Source of the DNA: Microbacterium sp.
Lineage (GTDB): Bacteria; Actinomycetota; Actinomycetes; Actinomycetales; Microbacteriaceae
Assembly (NCBI GenBank): GCA_003248845.1
Contig: QFPD01000157.1
Span: 1-5,679, forward strand
DNA: 5,679 nt
Direction: 5' to 3'
Shown here: in pieces, positions 5,284 through 5,679 of the stretch
How positions within the stretch are numbered: the first letter of the stretch is position 1
Layout: each line of letters starts with the position of its first letter
The notes under the pieces: model-generated
Database searches by the model: none
What the model was told of the DNA's origin: nothing
The model's input: the letters and a program-made list of their open reading frames with translations, nothing else
Program-made: the position numbers and the translations under genes

Positions 5284-5679
5284 GTGCATCTTCCCCGCCC
5301 CCTGCGCGTTCTTCGCAACGCCGGCCTGCCCGGCGGCGACCGCGCCGACATCGTGCTGTCGGGCGAGGTCGTGGAGCGGATCTGTGCGGCAGGTACGGCG
5401 GAGGCACCGGGCGACGCGGCCGATCTCGACCTCACCGGATACGTTCTGATGACCGCCGCGGCTGACCCGCACGCGCACCTCGACAAGTCCCGCACGTGGG
5501 ACCGCATCTCTCCGGCGTTCGGCGACCTGCCCTCCGCGGTCGCGCAGTACGCCGCCTACGCCGACGCGGAGACGCGCGACTCGATCGCCGAGCGCGCTCG
5601 GACGACGGCACTGGACATGCTGGCACACGGGGTGACCGCCGTGCGGTCGCATGCGAACTTCCTCTCTGGAGACGACCCC
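5284..5679 (+). CDS. Amidohydrolase, cytosine deaminase-like, N-terminal part (cut by window edge)
   Basis: The first 132 residues are present, in frame to the window end with no stop. A small N-terminal beta region (residues 8-60) leads into DPHAHLDKSRTW (61-72). Its His63-x-His65 pair is the first metal-ligand motif of the amidohydrolase superfamily, and HLDK is typical of the cytosine deaminase/AtzC-like branch. VTAVRSHAN (117-125) matches the second strand of the barrel in that branch. These cytoplasmic, metal-dependent enzymes hydrolyse ring C-N bonds or amino groups on heterocycles such as cytosine, triazines or cyclic amides. The remaining ligands (two later His and an Asp) lie beyond the window, so activity and substrate are not settled. 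The GTG start has GAGGAG four bases upstream. Divergence from the XRE-cupin regulator suggests joint control with the reductase operon. Confidence 0.85.
   Translation, partial: MHLPRPLRVLRNAGLPGGDRADIVLSGEVVERICAAGTAEAPGDAADLDLTGYVLMTAAADPHAHLDKSRTWDRISPAFGDLPSAVAQYAAYADAETRDSIAERARTTALDMLAHGVTAVRSHANFLSGDDP

Noticed and set aside
5216..5449. Short plus-strand open frame starting inside the divergent repeats
   Set aside because: It overlaps the start of the amidohydrolase in another frame, has no ribosome site and begins within the inverted repeat.
1..5679. Defence system, CRISPR array, insertion sequence, prophage, tRNA or riboswitch
   Set aside because: I looked on both strands and found no regularly spaced repeats, transposase motifs, tRNA arms or known riboswitch cores. 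The genes are core lipid metabolism and a small catabolic locus.

Overview
The window is high-GC DNA with strong G/C bias at third codon positions, GTG and ATG starts, ATGA gene overlaps and GC-rich hairpins without U-tracts. The fabD-fabH-acpP-fabF order, with no fabG between them, and the adjacent DUF3145 gene point to an actinobacterium. The protein sequences and the recurrent GGATGC/GCATCC hexamer look most like Microbacteriaceae (e.g. Microbacterium). That assignment is inference, because no rRNA or other taxonomic marker is present.

Left half (1-2780, + strand): the type II fatty acid synthase core. The last 23 codons of fabD overlap the fabH start by ATGA. They are followed by complete fabH (initiating ketoacyl-ACP synthase III), acpP (acyl carrier protein) and fabF (elongating ketoacyl-ACP synthase II). 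FabD loads malonyl groups on ACP, FabH makes the first condensation with an acyl-CoA primer, and FabF extends the chain. All catalytic residues are present. A perfect 11-bp hairpin separates acpP from fabF and may set different levels of the two messages. A strong hairpin (2735-2778) closes the cluster.

Middle (2781-3523): a convergent minus-strand gene for a DUF3145 protein of unknown function, found in actinobacteria. It has a good sigma-70-like promoter of its own (TTGTCA-N18-CATAAT).

Right half (3524-5679): a second, apparently catabolic locus. On the minus strand a helix-turn-helix/cupin regulator overlaps by ATGA a VanB/PDR-type reductase (flavin, NAD and plant-type [2Fe-2S] domains), so the two are probably one translationally coupled operon. 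Divergent from them, across 228 bp, begins an amidohydrolase of the cytosine deaminase-like type, cut by the window edge. The intergenic region holds several inverted repeats suitable as operators. The reductase normally serves a Rieske oxygenase, but none is visible. The substrate is unknown; a cyclic amide or N-heterocycle is a reasonable guess from the hydrolase family.

No tRNA, rRNA, CRISPR array, insertion sequence or attachment site was seen. No gene-free stretch exceeds 300 bases.
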